The notes below the pieces were generated by a model. It was not told the DNA's origin, made no database searches, and saw only the letters and a program-made list of their open reading frames with translations. Of a DNA stretch of 9,379 nucleotides, positions 1 through 7,018 are shown one piece after another. Within the stretch, counting starts at the first letter, position 1. Every line of letters starts with the position of its first letter. The position numbers and the translations under genes are program-made. This DNA comes from Halioxenophilus sp964342265. Lineage in GTDB: Bacteria > Pseudomonadota > Gammaproteobacteria > Pseudomonadales > Cellvibrionaceae. Where the stretch lies: positions 1 to 9,379 of the forward strand of contig CAYFFE010000127.1 of the NCBI GenBank assembly GCA_964342265.1. Direction: 5' to 3'.

Positions 1-222
1 TATTTGGCCTTTCGAGCAAACTTGTCAAATTTGTCGGTTCTTCCACAGGACCCCGGTAACATCCAGTCACAAGCCATACTACAGGAACTTTGCTTAAAGT
101 CAACTTTTTTGCTGGTAGCAAAAATTGGGTTGGCCTGGGCTCGATTAGAGCTAACTCCTAAGGTATTTAGTGCACAGCAAGTCTGGAAGGCAAATACTTT
201 GTACCAGGCCCTGAATATTCCC

Positions 223-902
223 ATGTCCCCTAAAGCTCCCTGGAATAAAGGTAAACTCATTGAACAGCGCACCCGCTCAAAAAGCAGGAAACCTGGTCAA
301 TTCGTACTCGCTTGCAAACAGCCAAAAAAGTCGGAGATCTAGCTCTATTTAATTTGGCTATTGATAGCAACTCGCGTGGTTGTTATCTGGTCAAAGTTCG
401 CGTTCCTGATATTGCTCTAGGGGGAACTATGTATTGTATAGTTTGAAATAGAAACGCTCACCTAATATTTAAGAATGGAAGTGTTTTGCACTAACGGGGC
501 CAGAGTTATTTCTAGCCACGCCGTGATCAAGCAGCCAAAGCCCCATCAACCCGTACAGTTTGAAATAACAAAGCAAAAAAGGGAAGCGGTTACCGAATTG
601 ATAAGTCGATCGACCGGAAAATCGAGGACTACTTATTTCCAGGTCTCATTTACCCAAGTAACCATATAACGACTCGCCAATATGCTAGGCTGGTAAAAAA
701 TGGGCAGCTATGATTGGACTCAACCCTGCTAATTACGGCACACATCTAATGAGACGAAAGAAAGCTACTCTTATATAAGCATATTGAGAACCCGCGAATT
801 TTTCAGTTACTGCTGAGACACACCAAGCTGGAAAGCACAGTGTGATACCTTGGTGTGGAGGTCGATGAGGCGCTTGAAATATTCGAACAGGTCGAGGGGT
901 AA
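223..902 (+). pseudogene. Decayed tyrosine recombinase (phage-integrase family), multiple frameshifts and stops
   Basis: Pieces in three frames join into one short (about 200-aa) site-specific tyrosine integrase of a type common in gammaproteobacteria. From ATG 223 the frame reads MSPKAPWNKGKLIEQ. It shifts near 299-300 to IRTRLQTAKKVGDLALFNL...VKVRVPDIALGG and stops at TGA 444-446. About 75 nt of unrelated sequence follows, then HAVIKQPKPHQPVQFEIT (in the 475 frame). After a shift near 620 comes EDYLFPGLIYPSNH...TTRQYARLVK, and another shift near 700 gives KWAAMIGLNPANYGTHLMRRKKATLI, which stops at TAA 776-778. The last piece is FQLLLRHTKLESTV-stop-YLGVEVDEALEIFEQVEG, ending with TAA at 900-902. 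The HxxRR box and the YLGV tyrosine box are visible; the codon before that Tyr is TGA (843-845), where the family normally has Arg. The gene cannot make an active enzyme. It marks old mobile-element activity beside the 956-2575 gene. Family assignment rests on recognised motifs, not a search. Confidence 0.88.
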
Positions 903-955
903 CATTTAGCTGGCAAGGCTTTCAGATTTGACCGACCAGAAACAGGCATCGAAAA

Positions 956-2575
956 TCATGCATCGCTTGGCTTGTTATTAGATCTAACTCTATACCTTTC
1001 TGAGACATCAATTTTACAAATTGCCACTTGATAACCTAGCAAGTTATTCACGTGATAATAAGTATTTTTCAATCGAACTTTCGAGAAGAAAGGCAGTATT
1101 AGCTCTCCAGGCTTTTCGGAAACAATTGCGTAAACAACTTTATAATTTCGAGTGTTTGGCCGTTCATTAACATTATTAATCTTCAACTCATCAGGCAGTT
1201 TGTTATTTAGCGCTGAACGAAAATTTGAATCACTGCTGAATAGTTCAGCTGAAACCTCACCCTGAGCAAAAAGATGGCTCAGACTACTTGATGCTGTTCC
1301 GCGTTTTACATGAATGAGATCCACCGCATCTTTCACGAGGTCGCAATATTCGATACTGCTTCTTCCACCTCCGTATACAACATTTTTTTTGTCCATTTTG
1401 ATATAACCGTCGTGAGTTGCGACAAACTCGTTGTATTCACCTTCACCGTTATGATCATACTCTGGTAATTTATAATTATAGATATCGACCTTCGTTATTG
1501 CGGAATTTACTTGTTCTACAAAATCACTGTCTACATTAAACCAATTGCCGTTTTGAAGAATATATAAACTATTGTCATCACTTATTTCAGCGTACATACA
1601 GTTATATGAACACCATGATCGAATAACATTATAATTATCATCTGTTGATGATATTGCGTGATTTCGGAGGTCATCGACAGTAAAGTTTTTATATTTACTT
1701 TTAATAACTTCTATCAGATTCTTCAATCTTAATTCTGGATAGTAACTCGTTTTTTTTCCTTTTTTTTCTAACACATAAAAGGCAGTAGACTCCCAGTCAA
1801 TTATTTCTGGTTCGGCTAGCCAACAGTTATCAGGTATTGGGTCCGTTTTCAAAATCTCCAATAATTTCAAATCCAGTTTTTCTTGTAGAGTCTCATCCTT
1901 TATGCGACGAAAATTATCAACCCATCCAAATGATTTCTGGTAATCAGATTTCTCATAAAACTTATAGGTTTCCTCAAGTATTTTGCTAAAACCACTTAGT
2001 CCCCCTTTGACACTTACTGTTAAAGCGTCTCGTCCAGTTACCTGAGCACCGAATAGCTCAACTTTTGAACTTCCCGTTATTGCAGTTAAAAGATCTACGT
2101 CAGTGTTTAAAGCCAATTCGAATATATCAACCCCTTTACTGGCTTGTGTTCGAGAATTAAGAGGGGTCCTCTCATGTGATGCTTTGTCTATGCTCCTAAG
2201 GTTGTGTTCACCAATACTATTAAGAGCCACTTTTAAACCGTAGTCTCTTTGAATAAAAACCTCTTGTATTAGGTGTCTCCCGAGTCCAAAAGTTACTATG
2301 AATTTGGCTTTTTTAAGCTCGATTACTAAAGCAGCCCCTGGGGAACTGCTGTTCCCAATAGTATCCTCATCGACATAGTCAGAAAATAAAGCTGCCCAAG
2401 ATGGCGGGTGAGGTTGTGCCTTTCTAATGTATACATTAGCTGCTTCAGTGCCATTGAGGTTTATTGCGACTGAAGTAAGGTCATCAAAATCTTTTAAGAT
2501 CTCTTGGTCAGTCTTTTTCTTATCCTTAACCAAATAAATGGTTAGGCGGTTAGATTTTTCACTTGAGATAAGCAT
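956..2575 (-). CDS. TIGR04141/DUF6119-like sporadically distributed protein
   Basis: The 539-aa protein is of unknown biochemical function. Its layout matches my memory of the TIGR04141 (DUF6119) family. It has an N-terminal LTIYLVKDKK strand (about 11-20), then RKAQPHPPSWAALFSDYV (about 51-68). A conserved-looking core follows with FIVTFGLGRHLIQ (92-104), DYGLKVALNSI (111-121), SRTQASKG (141-148) and ELFGAQVTGRDALTVSV (173-189). The C-terminal part has IEYCDLV (408-414), LIHVK (420-424) and LSHLFAQGEVSAELF (432-446); the E/D...HVK arrangement could be a nuclease-like core, but that is speculation. There is no signal peptide or membrane segment, so it should be cytoplasmic. ATG 2575 is the only usable start in its frame, because an in-frame TGA lies just upstream. 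The AGGGAG before it abuts the ATG, which is unusually close. The gene is AT-richer than the OPT and SelO genes and faces an integrase ruin tail-to-tail, which fits horizontal acquisition. A defence role is a guess from distribution and context. Confidence 0.75.
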   Translation of the reverse strand: MLISSEKSNRLTIYLVKDKKKTDQEILKDFDDLTSVAINLNGTEAANVYIRKAQPHPPSWAALFSDYVDEDTIGNSSSPGAALVIELKKAKFIVTFGLGRHLIQEVFIQRDYGLKVALNSIGEHNLRSIDKASHERTPLNSRTQASKGVDIFELALNTDVDLLTAITGSSKVELFGAQVTGRDALTVSVKGGLSGFSKILEETYKFYEKSDYQKSFGWVDNFRRIKDETLQEKLDLKLLEILKTDPIPDNCWLAEPEIIDWESTAFYVLEKKGKKTSYYPELRLKNLIEVIKSKYKNFTVDDLRNHAISSTDDNYNVIRSWCSYNCMYAEISDDNSLYILQNGNWFNVDSDFVEQVNSAITKVDIYNYKLPEYDHNGEGEYNEFVATHDGYIKMDKKNVVYGGGRSSIEYCDLVKDAVDLIHVKRGTASSSLSHLFAQGEVSAELFSSDSNFRSALNNKLPDELKINNVNERPNTRNYKVVYAIVSEKPGELILPFFSKVRLKNTYYHVNNLLGYQVAICKIDVSERYRVRSNNKPSDA

Positions 2576-2653
2576 CTCCCTGTAGAAATCTACACATCAA
2601 TGTAATGTTCGCTGTGGGTCATAACGTGTCTTTCCTCACTACCCAAACTCAAA

Positions 2654-2726
2654 ATTCGATAATAACGACTAAGACCGTCGCCAGCAGGGAGGTATTTACG
2701 GCGTGTCTTAGTCGTTATTATCGAAT
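2654..2726. repeat. Perfect 22-bp inverted repeat with 29-nt loop, probable dispersed palindromic element
   Basis: The left arm is 2654-2675 (begins ATTCGATAATAACG) and the right arm is 2705-2726 (ends CGTTATTATCGAAT). They are exact reverse complements over 22 bp. Inside, CGCC (2679-2682) can also pair with GGCG (2700-2703), extending the hairpin after a small internal loop. The stem has no T-tract beside it, so it is not a standard intrinsic terminator. On the minus strand the loop reads CGCCGTAAATACCTCCCTG, which resembles a phrase I recall from repeated intergenic palindromes in marine gammaproteobacteria (CCGTAAATACATCC-like). A REP-like or MITE-like repeat is therefore the likeliest identity. 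The inverted repeat is certain; the identity is inference. Confidence 0.85.
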
Positions 2727-2876
2727 CGCACCGAGCTAAACAGCCAAACCCCTCAAATTTGCCCCTAAACACCAGCAATGACAAACTAACAGCTTTGCAC
2801 AATCTTTTAAGTACCAATAACAAATCAAAAAATTGGCACTCAGTTCGTTAATAGAATATAGCAGTAGATTCAGTAA

Positions 2877-2904
2877 TTGACCACATGGTCAGTTCGGATA
2901 TTTT
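2877..2904 (+). promoter_or_regulatory. Putative sigma-70 promoter of the OPT gene with overlapping palindrome
   Basis: A -35 box TTGACC (2877-2882, 5 of 6 to consensus) and a -10 box TATTTT (2899-2904, 4 of 6) are separated by 16 nt. This would start transcription near 2911, about 30 nt before the proposed start codon. The palindrome TGACCA-CA-TGGTCA (2878-2891) overlaps the -35 box and could be a repressor operator. The regulator is unknown. Confidence 0.42.
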
Positions 2905-2928
2905 CCACCACCAAACTAACAATAACTC

Positions 2929-2933
2929 AAAGG
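2929..2933 (+). promoter_or_regulatory. Ribosome binding site supporting the TTG start of the OPT gene
   Basis: AAAGG lies 7 nt before TTG 2941. An in-frame TAA at 2923-2925 rules out an earlier start. No ATG or GTG occurs in this frame until well into the protein, past the first membrane helix. The site therefore supports the TTG. Confidence 0.5.
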
Positions 2934-2940
2934 CCCAGTT

Positions 2941-4749
2941 TTGAGCTCCCACCAAACAGCCCCGCCAATCAACGAATTCAACTCAAATGCCCCACAACTC
3001 ACCCTGCGCGCCATTTGCACCGGCTTTGTATTGGGGGCCTTTTTAGCGCCGTGCAATATCTATAGCGGCTTAAAAATTGGTTGGTCGTTTAATATGTCGG
3101 TGGTGGCGATTTTGTTGAGCTACGCGTTTTGGAACCTGCTCGCCCGCTTTAACTGGGCCAAGCGTTGGGGGCCGTTGGAAAACACCCTTAACCAAACCAC
3201 TGCGTCCTCGGCGGGTTCGATTTTATCGGCGGGCTTGGTGGCACCTATTCCCGCATTGGCACTGCTCACCGGTGAAACACTCACCTACCCACTGTTGGCT
3301 ATTTGGGTGTTGGTGGTGAGTTTTACCGGGGTAGTCGTTGCTGTGGGTTTGCGCCAGCAAATGTTATTTCGCGATCAGTTGCCGTTTCCCACGGGCTTCG
3401 CCGCTGCCGAGACGATAAAAGAAGTGTATGCCCACGGCAAAGAGGGCATAAAACGCGTGTGGGCGCTGTTTTCGGCGTTGGGCGTGGCGGCGAGTTTGCA
3501 TCTGCTCACCGCTTTTATCGTAAAAATTCCCAATTTACTCTTGCCGTTTAAGGCCAGCATTGCTGGAGTTGGTGGGTTAAAAGTGGCGGGCGCAAAAAAC
3601 TTAGGGTTTTATTTAGAGCCCTCGCTATTAATGATTGGCTTCGGTGGCATTGTGGGCATGCGCGTGGCGGCGTCTTTAGTGTTGGGGGCGGTTATCGCGT
3701 GGGGTATTTTAGCGGTAGAAATTATCAATAACGGCTGGGTAACGGTAGCCGAGTTAAACCCTACGGACTTTTGGTTTGGCACGTTGGTGGAATGGCTAAT
3801 CTGGCCCGGCGTGGCGTTAATGGTAAGTGCCTCGGTCACGTCTTTTTTGCTGGCCTTAGTAGGCTCGTTAATTAAAAAATTTAAAGCCCAAACCACTGCC
3901 GATAACACGCCCAAAATGCCCTCGGTATTACCGCTAAAAACCTATTGGCTATGTTTAGGGGTTGCTTTTTTATTAACCTTATTGGCTCAGGTATTGATAT
4001 TTAATATTGGGTGGCACTATGCGGCCTTAGCGTTTGTGCTCACGTTTTTACTGGCCATTGTGGCGGCACGGGTATCCGGCGAAACCGGCATTCCGCCCAT
4101 CGGCGCATTGGGCAAAATGACTCAACTGGTTTTTGGCTTATTAATTCCCAACAGTGTTACCCACAATTTAATGAGCGCCAACGTAACCGGCGGTGCGGCC
4201 GGACAATGTTCCGATTTACTGCACGATTTTAAAACCGGCCAATTGGTGGGGGCCAACCCGCGCTTTCAGTTTATCGCCCAGCTATTTGGTATTTTATCCG
4301 GCGCACTGGCCGGCAGTGCGGCCTATTTAATTTTAATTCCCGACCCGGCCAGTATGCTCTTAACCGAACAGTGGCCAGCTCCGGCCGTGGCCACCTGGAA
4401 AGCCGTGGCAGAACTCTTTCGCGACGGTACTCACAGCTTCGCCACGGGCAGCGCCAGCGCAGCATGGATTGCCGTAGCGGTGGGAATAGTATTCGCGTGT
4501 ATCGAACGCACAGTACCAGAAACCCAACGCCACTGGGTGCCCAGCGCCGCCAGTATCGGCTTGGCCTTTGTTATACCGGCATCCATTTGCTTGGCCATGT
4601 TTATCGGCGCTTTATTACGCTTGGGATTTGAGCAATTTAAACCCGAACAAGGCAAAAAATACGCCCTGATCATCGCCGCCGGACTGGTGGCCGGCGATAG
4701 CTTGGCTGGGGTGTTAGTGGCGTTTAGGAGTTTTTTGTTGGGGCAATAA
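2941..4749 (+). CDS. OPT-family (oligopeptide/YSL-type) membrane transporter
   Basis: This 602-aa inner-membrane protein has many hydrophobic helices. It carries hallmark stretches of the OPT superfamily, whose members import peptides or metal-chelate complexes, probably with protons. Near the N-terminus are GAFLAPCNIYSGLKIGW (32-48) and NQTTASSAGSI (84-94). Next come GETLTYPLLAIW (111-122) and FRDQLPFPTGFAAAETIKEVY (143-163). In the second half are RVSGETGIPPIGALGKMTQLVFG (about 377-399) and NLMSANVTGGAAGQCSDLLHDFKTG (about 408-432). Length fits the shorter bacterial OPT proteins. The substrate cannot be read from sequence. The TTG start is chosen because of an upstream stop and an AAAGG site. 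The gene has higher GC than the genes on either side and is probably chromosomal core. It is transcribed alone and converges on the minus-strand membrane-protein gene with one nucleotide between the stop codons. Confidence 0.9.
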   Translation: MSSHQTAPPINEFNSNAPQLTLRAICTGFVLGAFLAPCNIYSGLKIGWSFNMSVVAILLSYAFWNLLARFNWAKRWGPLENTLNQTTASSAGSILSAGLVAPIPALALLTGETLTYPLLAIWVLVVSFTGVVVAVGLRQQMLFRDQLPFPTGFAAAETIKEVYAHGKEGIKRVWALFSALGVAASLHLLTAFIVKIPNLLLPFKASIAGVGGLKVAGAKNLGFYLEPSLLMIGFGGIVGMRVAASLVLGAVIAWGILAVEIINNGWVTVAELNPTDFWFGTLVEWLIWPGVALMVSASVTSFLLALVGSLIKKFKAQTTADNTPKMPSVLPLKTYWLCLGVAFLLTLLAQVLIFNIGWHYAALAFVLTFLLAIVAARVSGETGIPPIGALGKMTQLVFGLLIPNSVTHNLMSANVTGGAAGQCSDLLHDFKTGQLVGANPRFQFIAQLFGILSGALAGSAAYLILIPDPASMLLTEQWPAPAVATWKAVAELFRDGTHSFATGSASAAWIAVAVGIVFACIERTVPETQRHWVPSAASIGLAFVIPASICLAMFIGALLRLGFEQFKPEQGKKYALIIAAGLVAGDSLAGVLVAFRSFLLGQ

Positions 4750-4750
4750 A

Positions 4751-5317
4751 TTAGTTGAGCAATGAATGTACTTTGTTTTGAAATTCCTCTGATGAAATAT
4801 TAGAGTCTTCGTTGGTGGTAGCCCAATCTATTATTTCGTGTCTTACCTTGTATCCTATTTTTAAACAGTATTCGCTGTCTTTAACCCAAACTTTGGGCGC
4901 TCCAAAGGTTGATCCCTGGTACCAGGGGCACTCCTGATACCCTTGCTTTTTCATCCATTTCGCTTGCTGCCAGCTGAATAATACGGCGGTTAGTAAAAAA
5001 ATAGGAAAATTGATAATAATTGTTTTTATTGTTCGGTGTACATCTTTTGTTCTGGCGGTCTGTTTTAGTCGCTTAATAAAAATATGGATTAGCATGAAAA
5101 CTGATGGTGCCAGAATCAACATCGGTATAAGTGTTGAGTCCAGCTCGAAAACTATGGGGCTTTTGCTTATATGTTTAAGGCTTATTAGCTCCTCATAAAT
5201 TCTGTAGAGTAGGCCAAGTGTTAGCGCGCAGAAAAAAGTAATTAATAAGATTAGTGTACTTTTGGGTGTCTGGTCGTCTGGGTTGTTAATGTTTGGTTTC
5301 ACTACCGGCTTCTGCAA
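4751..5317 (-). CDS. Three-helix membrane protein, DUF1240-like; putative immunity protein (second copy)
   Basis: The 188-aa protein has three predicted membrane helices (about 21-40, 61-82, 97-116) and a C-terminal soluble tail. It is clearly paralogous to the 197-aa product of the gene upstream. Both share a NFPIF stretch in helix 3, then GYxxCxWYxxSTxxAPxVWVKDxExCxK with two cysteines (here 130 and 151), then VRxE(I/L)(I/L)DW. The GY-x-x-C...AP...VKD...C pattern recalls DUF1240 proteins, small membrane proteins often found near toxin genes; that link is from memory. The position at the end of the 6980-4751 gene series suggests immunity to the 307-aa protein or to a relative of it. The start is uncertain. 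The TTG at 5317 has no good ribosome binding site, and a GTG at codon 6 is an alternative. It lies 141 nt downstream of its paralogue, so it may have its own promoter. Confidence 0.68.
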   Translation of the reverse strand: MQKPVVKPNINNPDDQTPKSTLILLITFFCALTLGLLYRIYEELISLKHISKSPIVFELDSTLIPMLILAPSVFMLIHIFIKRLKQTARTKDVHRTIKTIIINFPIFLLTAVLFSWQQAKWMKKQGYQECPWYQGSTFGAPKVWVKDSEYCLKIGYKVRHEIIDWATTNEDSNISSEEFQNKVHSLLN

Positions 5318-5458
5318 ATTATAATTGAGGAATAGTGCGTGGCATTCTACAGAAATTCGCTATTGAGTGGTAAGTGGGTGTGTTGTGAATGTTGCATGGC
5401 AATCATCGTTGTATTTAGCTGCTAGTTGATGGGGTTGCAGATTTCTTGGTGTAATATA

Positions 5459-6052
5459 TTAAATTTTATTGGTTGGTAAGTTCTTAGTTAGCGCAGTTTC
5501 AAGTAATAATTCGTCAATTTTAGATTTTACTTCCGTTTTCGTTGGGGTCTGTTTTAATTTCTGTCGGTTGTCAATCCAATCTAATAGCTCTATGCGAACT
5601 TCCGAGGCCTTTTTAACGCAAAATTCTTTATCTTTAACCCAAACTAATGGTGCGGTATAGGTTGATCGTGTATACCAATTACACTTAGAGTAACCAGCGC
5701 CTTGAAGCCAAAAGTTAAGGGAAAAATAGAACAGAATGCAAGAAATAACAAAGATAGGAAAGTTTATAACTATGAATTTAAATGTAGAATTTAATTGCCG
5801 CTCGGTAAGCGTACCCATTAGTCTTTTGAAAATACAATAACCGAGCAATACAACAGTAGGAACTGCCGTTACAGCCGGTATTAAAAATTTGTGCGTAGTA
5901 AATGCTATTGGATCGTTGGTAATTAATACGAGGGTGCTGATTTCTTCAAAAAAACCAACTAAGTATACTGATAGTAGTGCAGCTATCAGTATTAACATAA
6001 AAATACATTGAAATTTCGAGACCGATTTGTCTTCGATTTCGCTGTGTTGCAT
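5459..6052 (-). CDS. Three-helix membrane protein, DUF1240-like; putative immunity protein (first copy)
   Basis: The 197-aa protein has three predicted membrane helices (about 15-34, 55-76, 92-113). A C-terminal region follows with GYSKCNWY (120-127), APLVWVKDKEFC (134-145) and EVRIELLDW (151-159). This is the same architecture as the 188-aa protein downstream, so the two are tandem paralogues that have diverged. The ATG at 6052 follows the stop of the 307-aa gene by 4 nt, so translation is probably coupled and the two genes form one operon. No strong ribosome binding site is seen, which fits coupling. Small membrane proteins directly behind a gene for a membrane-inserting toxin are usually its immunity protein, as for pore-forming colicins and some type VI effectors. 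That is the inference here. A purely structural membrane role cannot be excluded. Confidence 0.72.
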   Translation of the reverse strand: MQHSEIEDKSVSKFQCIFMLILIAALLSVYLVGFFEEISTLVLITNDPIAFTTHKFLIPAVTAVPTVVLLGYCIFKRLMGTLTERQLNSTFKFIVINFPIFVISCILFYFSLNFWLQGAGYSKCNWYTRSTYTAPLVWVKDKEFCVKKASEVRIELLDWIDNRQKLKQTPTKTEVKSKIDELLLETALTKNLPTNKI

Positions 6053-6056
6053 CTGC

Positions 6057-6980
6057 TTAATTTCTCAAGAAGTCAAAATTAGGAATGGAAAATAGCTTTT
6101 GCATGAATATATGTGGACTTTGATTGAGTGTTTTTTCCACATTGCGTAGTTCATGTTTAAAATCTTTGTGATTTTTGATCATTTTCGCTTCAAGCTCTCT
6201 GAGCCCTTCAGCTATCGTTTCAGAAAGCTGGTCGGTTTCGAAGGACCAACTAATTGCTGCTGTTACAAGGGCTCCAACCAGTATTAACGCTAATATAGGT
6301 CCAATGGCAACCATTGTAGCTGTCGTTCCAATTGTAGTGGCCACTAATCCCCATGCAATTCCAGATGCGGCTGCCGCAACAGTAATGTCAACAGCCATAC
6401 CCCCAACAAAATCATGCCATGTCTTTTTGTCGTTCATTAATTGATCAATAGCATGAAATCCCGCTGAAATAAGTATATTTAATACAAAACCTTGTTTAAG
6501 GGAATTTGCTATGCCTCGCTTACCTATGCCGAAAGATACCACCTTTGGGTTGTTTGCAAGGTATCGAGTTCCTTTAAGATGTGTCCTGAGTCCAGAATAA
6601 CCCTGGAAAATTACATAATTCACACCGCGTATTCTGGATATTTTATATTTTGCAAATACATTTCCACCGCGCTGCATATCTAATGCTATTGCGCCAAGGC
6701 CTTTAAAGTCAGCGGCAATCGGTGCATAGGCGATACCGTTTTTTATAGATTCCCGGTACAGTTTCCAATCCTCACTGGCCTTTATATCTGATTCAACCAA
6801 TGAATCTATCCAGGATAGTGCTTGATCTTTAGTCATCCCCTGTTGTTGCTTAACCTTTAGAACGTAATCAATAAATTCTGACGGGTTCATGTGTACTACA
6901 GTTTTATCCGTAATTTTTAAACGATTACGGCGAGCTCGATTCATCTGTCCTCTGGGGACATATCCGTTATTGGTAGCCAT
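6057..6980 (-). CDS. Putative membrane-targeting effector/toxin, YafU-like hydrophobic domain
   Basis: The 307-aa protein begins with a basic, disordered N-terminus (RGQMNRARRNR, 10-20). A helical soluble part follows (about 30-90). Then comes the conserved-looking segment RGVNYVIFQGYSGLRTHLKGTRYLANNPKVVSFGIGKRG (118-156). A Gly/Ala-rich hydrophobic region spans about 163-246, with two or three potential membrane helices, and a charged helical tail ends the protein. The 'NY-I-G...LR..-GTRY...NPK...-G-G' block followed by hydrophobic helices resembles, from memory, E. coli YafU and the C-terminal domains of some PAAR-linked effectors. There is no signal peptide, PAAR or Rhs module, so secretion would need a separate carrier. 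Tandem small membrane proteins follow directly, fitting an effector-immunity cassette. The ATG at 6980 has a weak ACAGG site upstream and a plausible promoter at 7019-7047. A non-toxin membrane protein remains possible. Confidence 0.65.
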   Translation of the reverse strand: MATNNGYVPRGQMNRARRNRLKITDKTVVHMNPSEFIDYVLKVKQQQGMTKDQALSWIDSLVESDIKASEDWKLYRESIKNGIAYAPIAADFKGLGAIALDMQRGGNVFAKYKISRIRGVNYVIFQGYSGLRTHLKGTRYLANNPKVVSFGIGKRGIANSLKQGFVLNILISAGFHAIDQLMNDKKTWHDFVGGMAVDITVAAAASGIAWGLVATTIGTTATMVAIGPILALILVGALVTAAISWSFETDQLSETIAEGLRELEAKMIKNHKDFKHELRNVEKTLNQSPHIFMQKLFSIPNFDFLRN

Positions 6981-7018
6981 AGTGCGCCTGTAGATTCATG
7001 GTCGGTTATTTTTAACGG

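Larger units (their letters stand above)
2576..2940. other. Intergenic region between divergent genes (365 nt)
   Basis: This gap separates the divergently oriented TIGR04141-like gene and OPT transporter. It contains a large inverted repeat (2654-2726), a promoter candidate with an overlapping palindrome (2877-2904) and a ribosome binding site at 2929-2933. A 77-codon open frame on the minus strand (2590-2823) runs through the inverted repeat, has no convincing ribosome binding site and resembles no protein I know. I treat it as non-coding. I see no convincing promoter for the minus-strand gene, so its transcription start may lie inside or just beside the inverted repeat. Confidence 0.6.

Noticed and set aside
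4..342. 112-codon plus-strand open frame starting at a TTG
   Set aside because: Only its part from 223 on makes sense, as the N-terminus of the decayed integrase. The part before 223 resembles no protein I know, and the end after 299 is out of the integrase frame.
2654..2726. The inverted repeat as an intrinsic terminator or integron attC site
   Set aside because: No T-run follows either arm, and neither arm shows the GTTRRRY core of attC sites. No integron integrase type is present.
2590..2823. 77-codon minus-strand frame upstream of the TIGR04141-like gene
   Set aside because: It runs straight through the 22-bp inverted repeat, has no good ribosome binding site, and its composition looks like translated repeat DNA.
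3303..4673. Several 60-100-codon frames on both strands inside the OPT gene
   Set aside because: They are shadows of the strongly coding 2941-4749 frame, which carries clear OPT family motifs.
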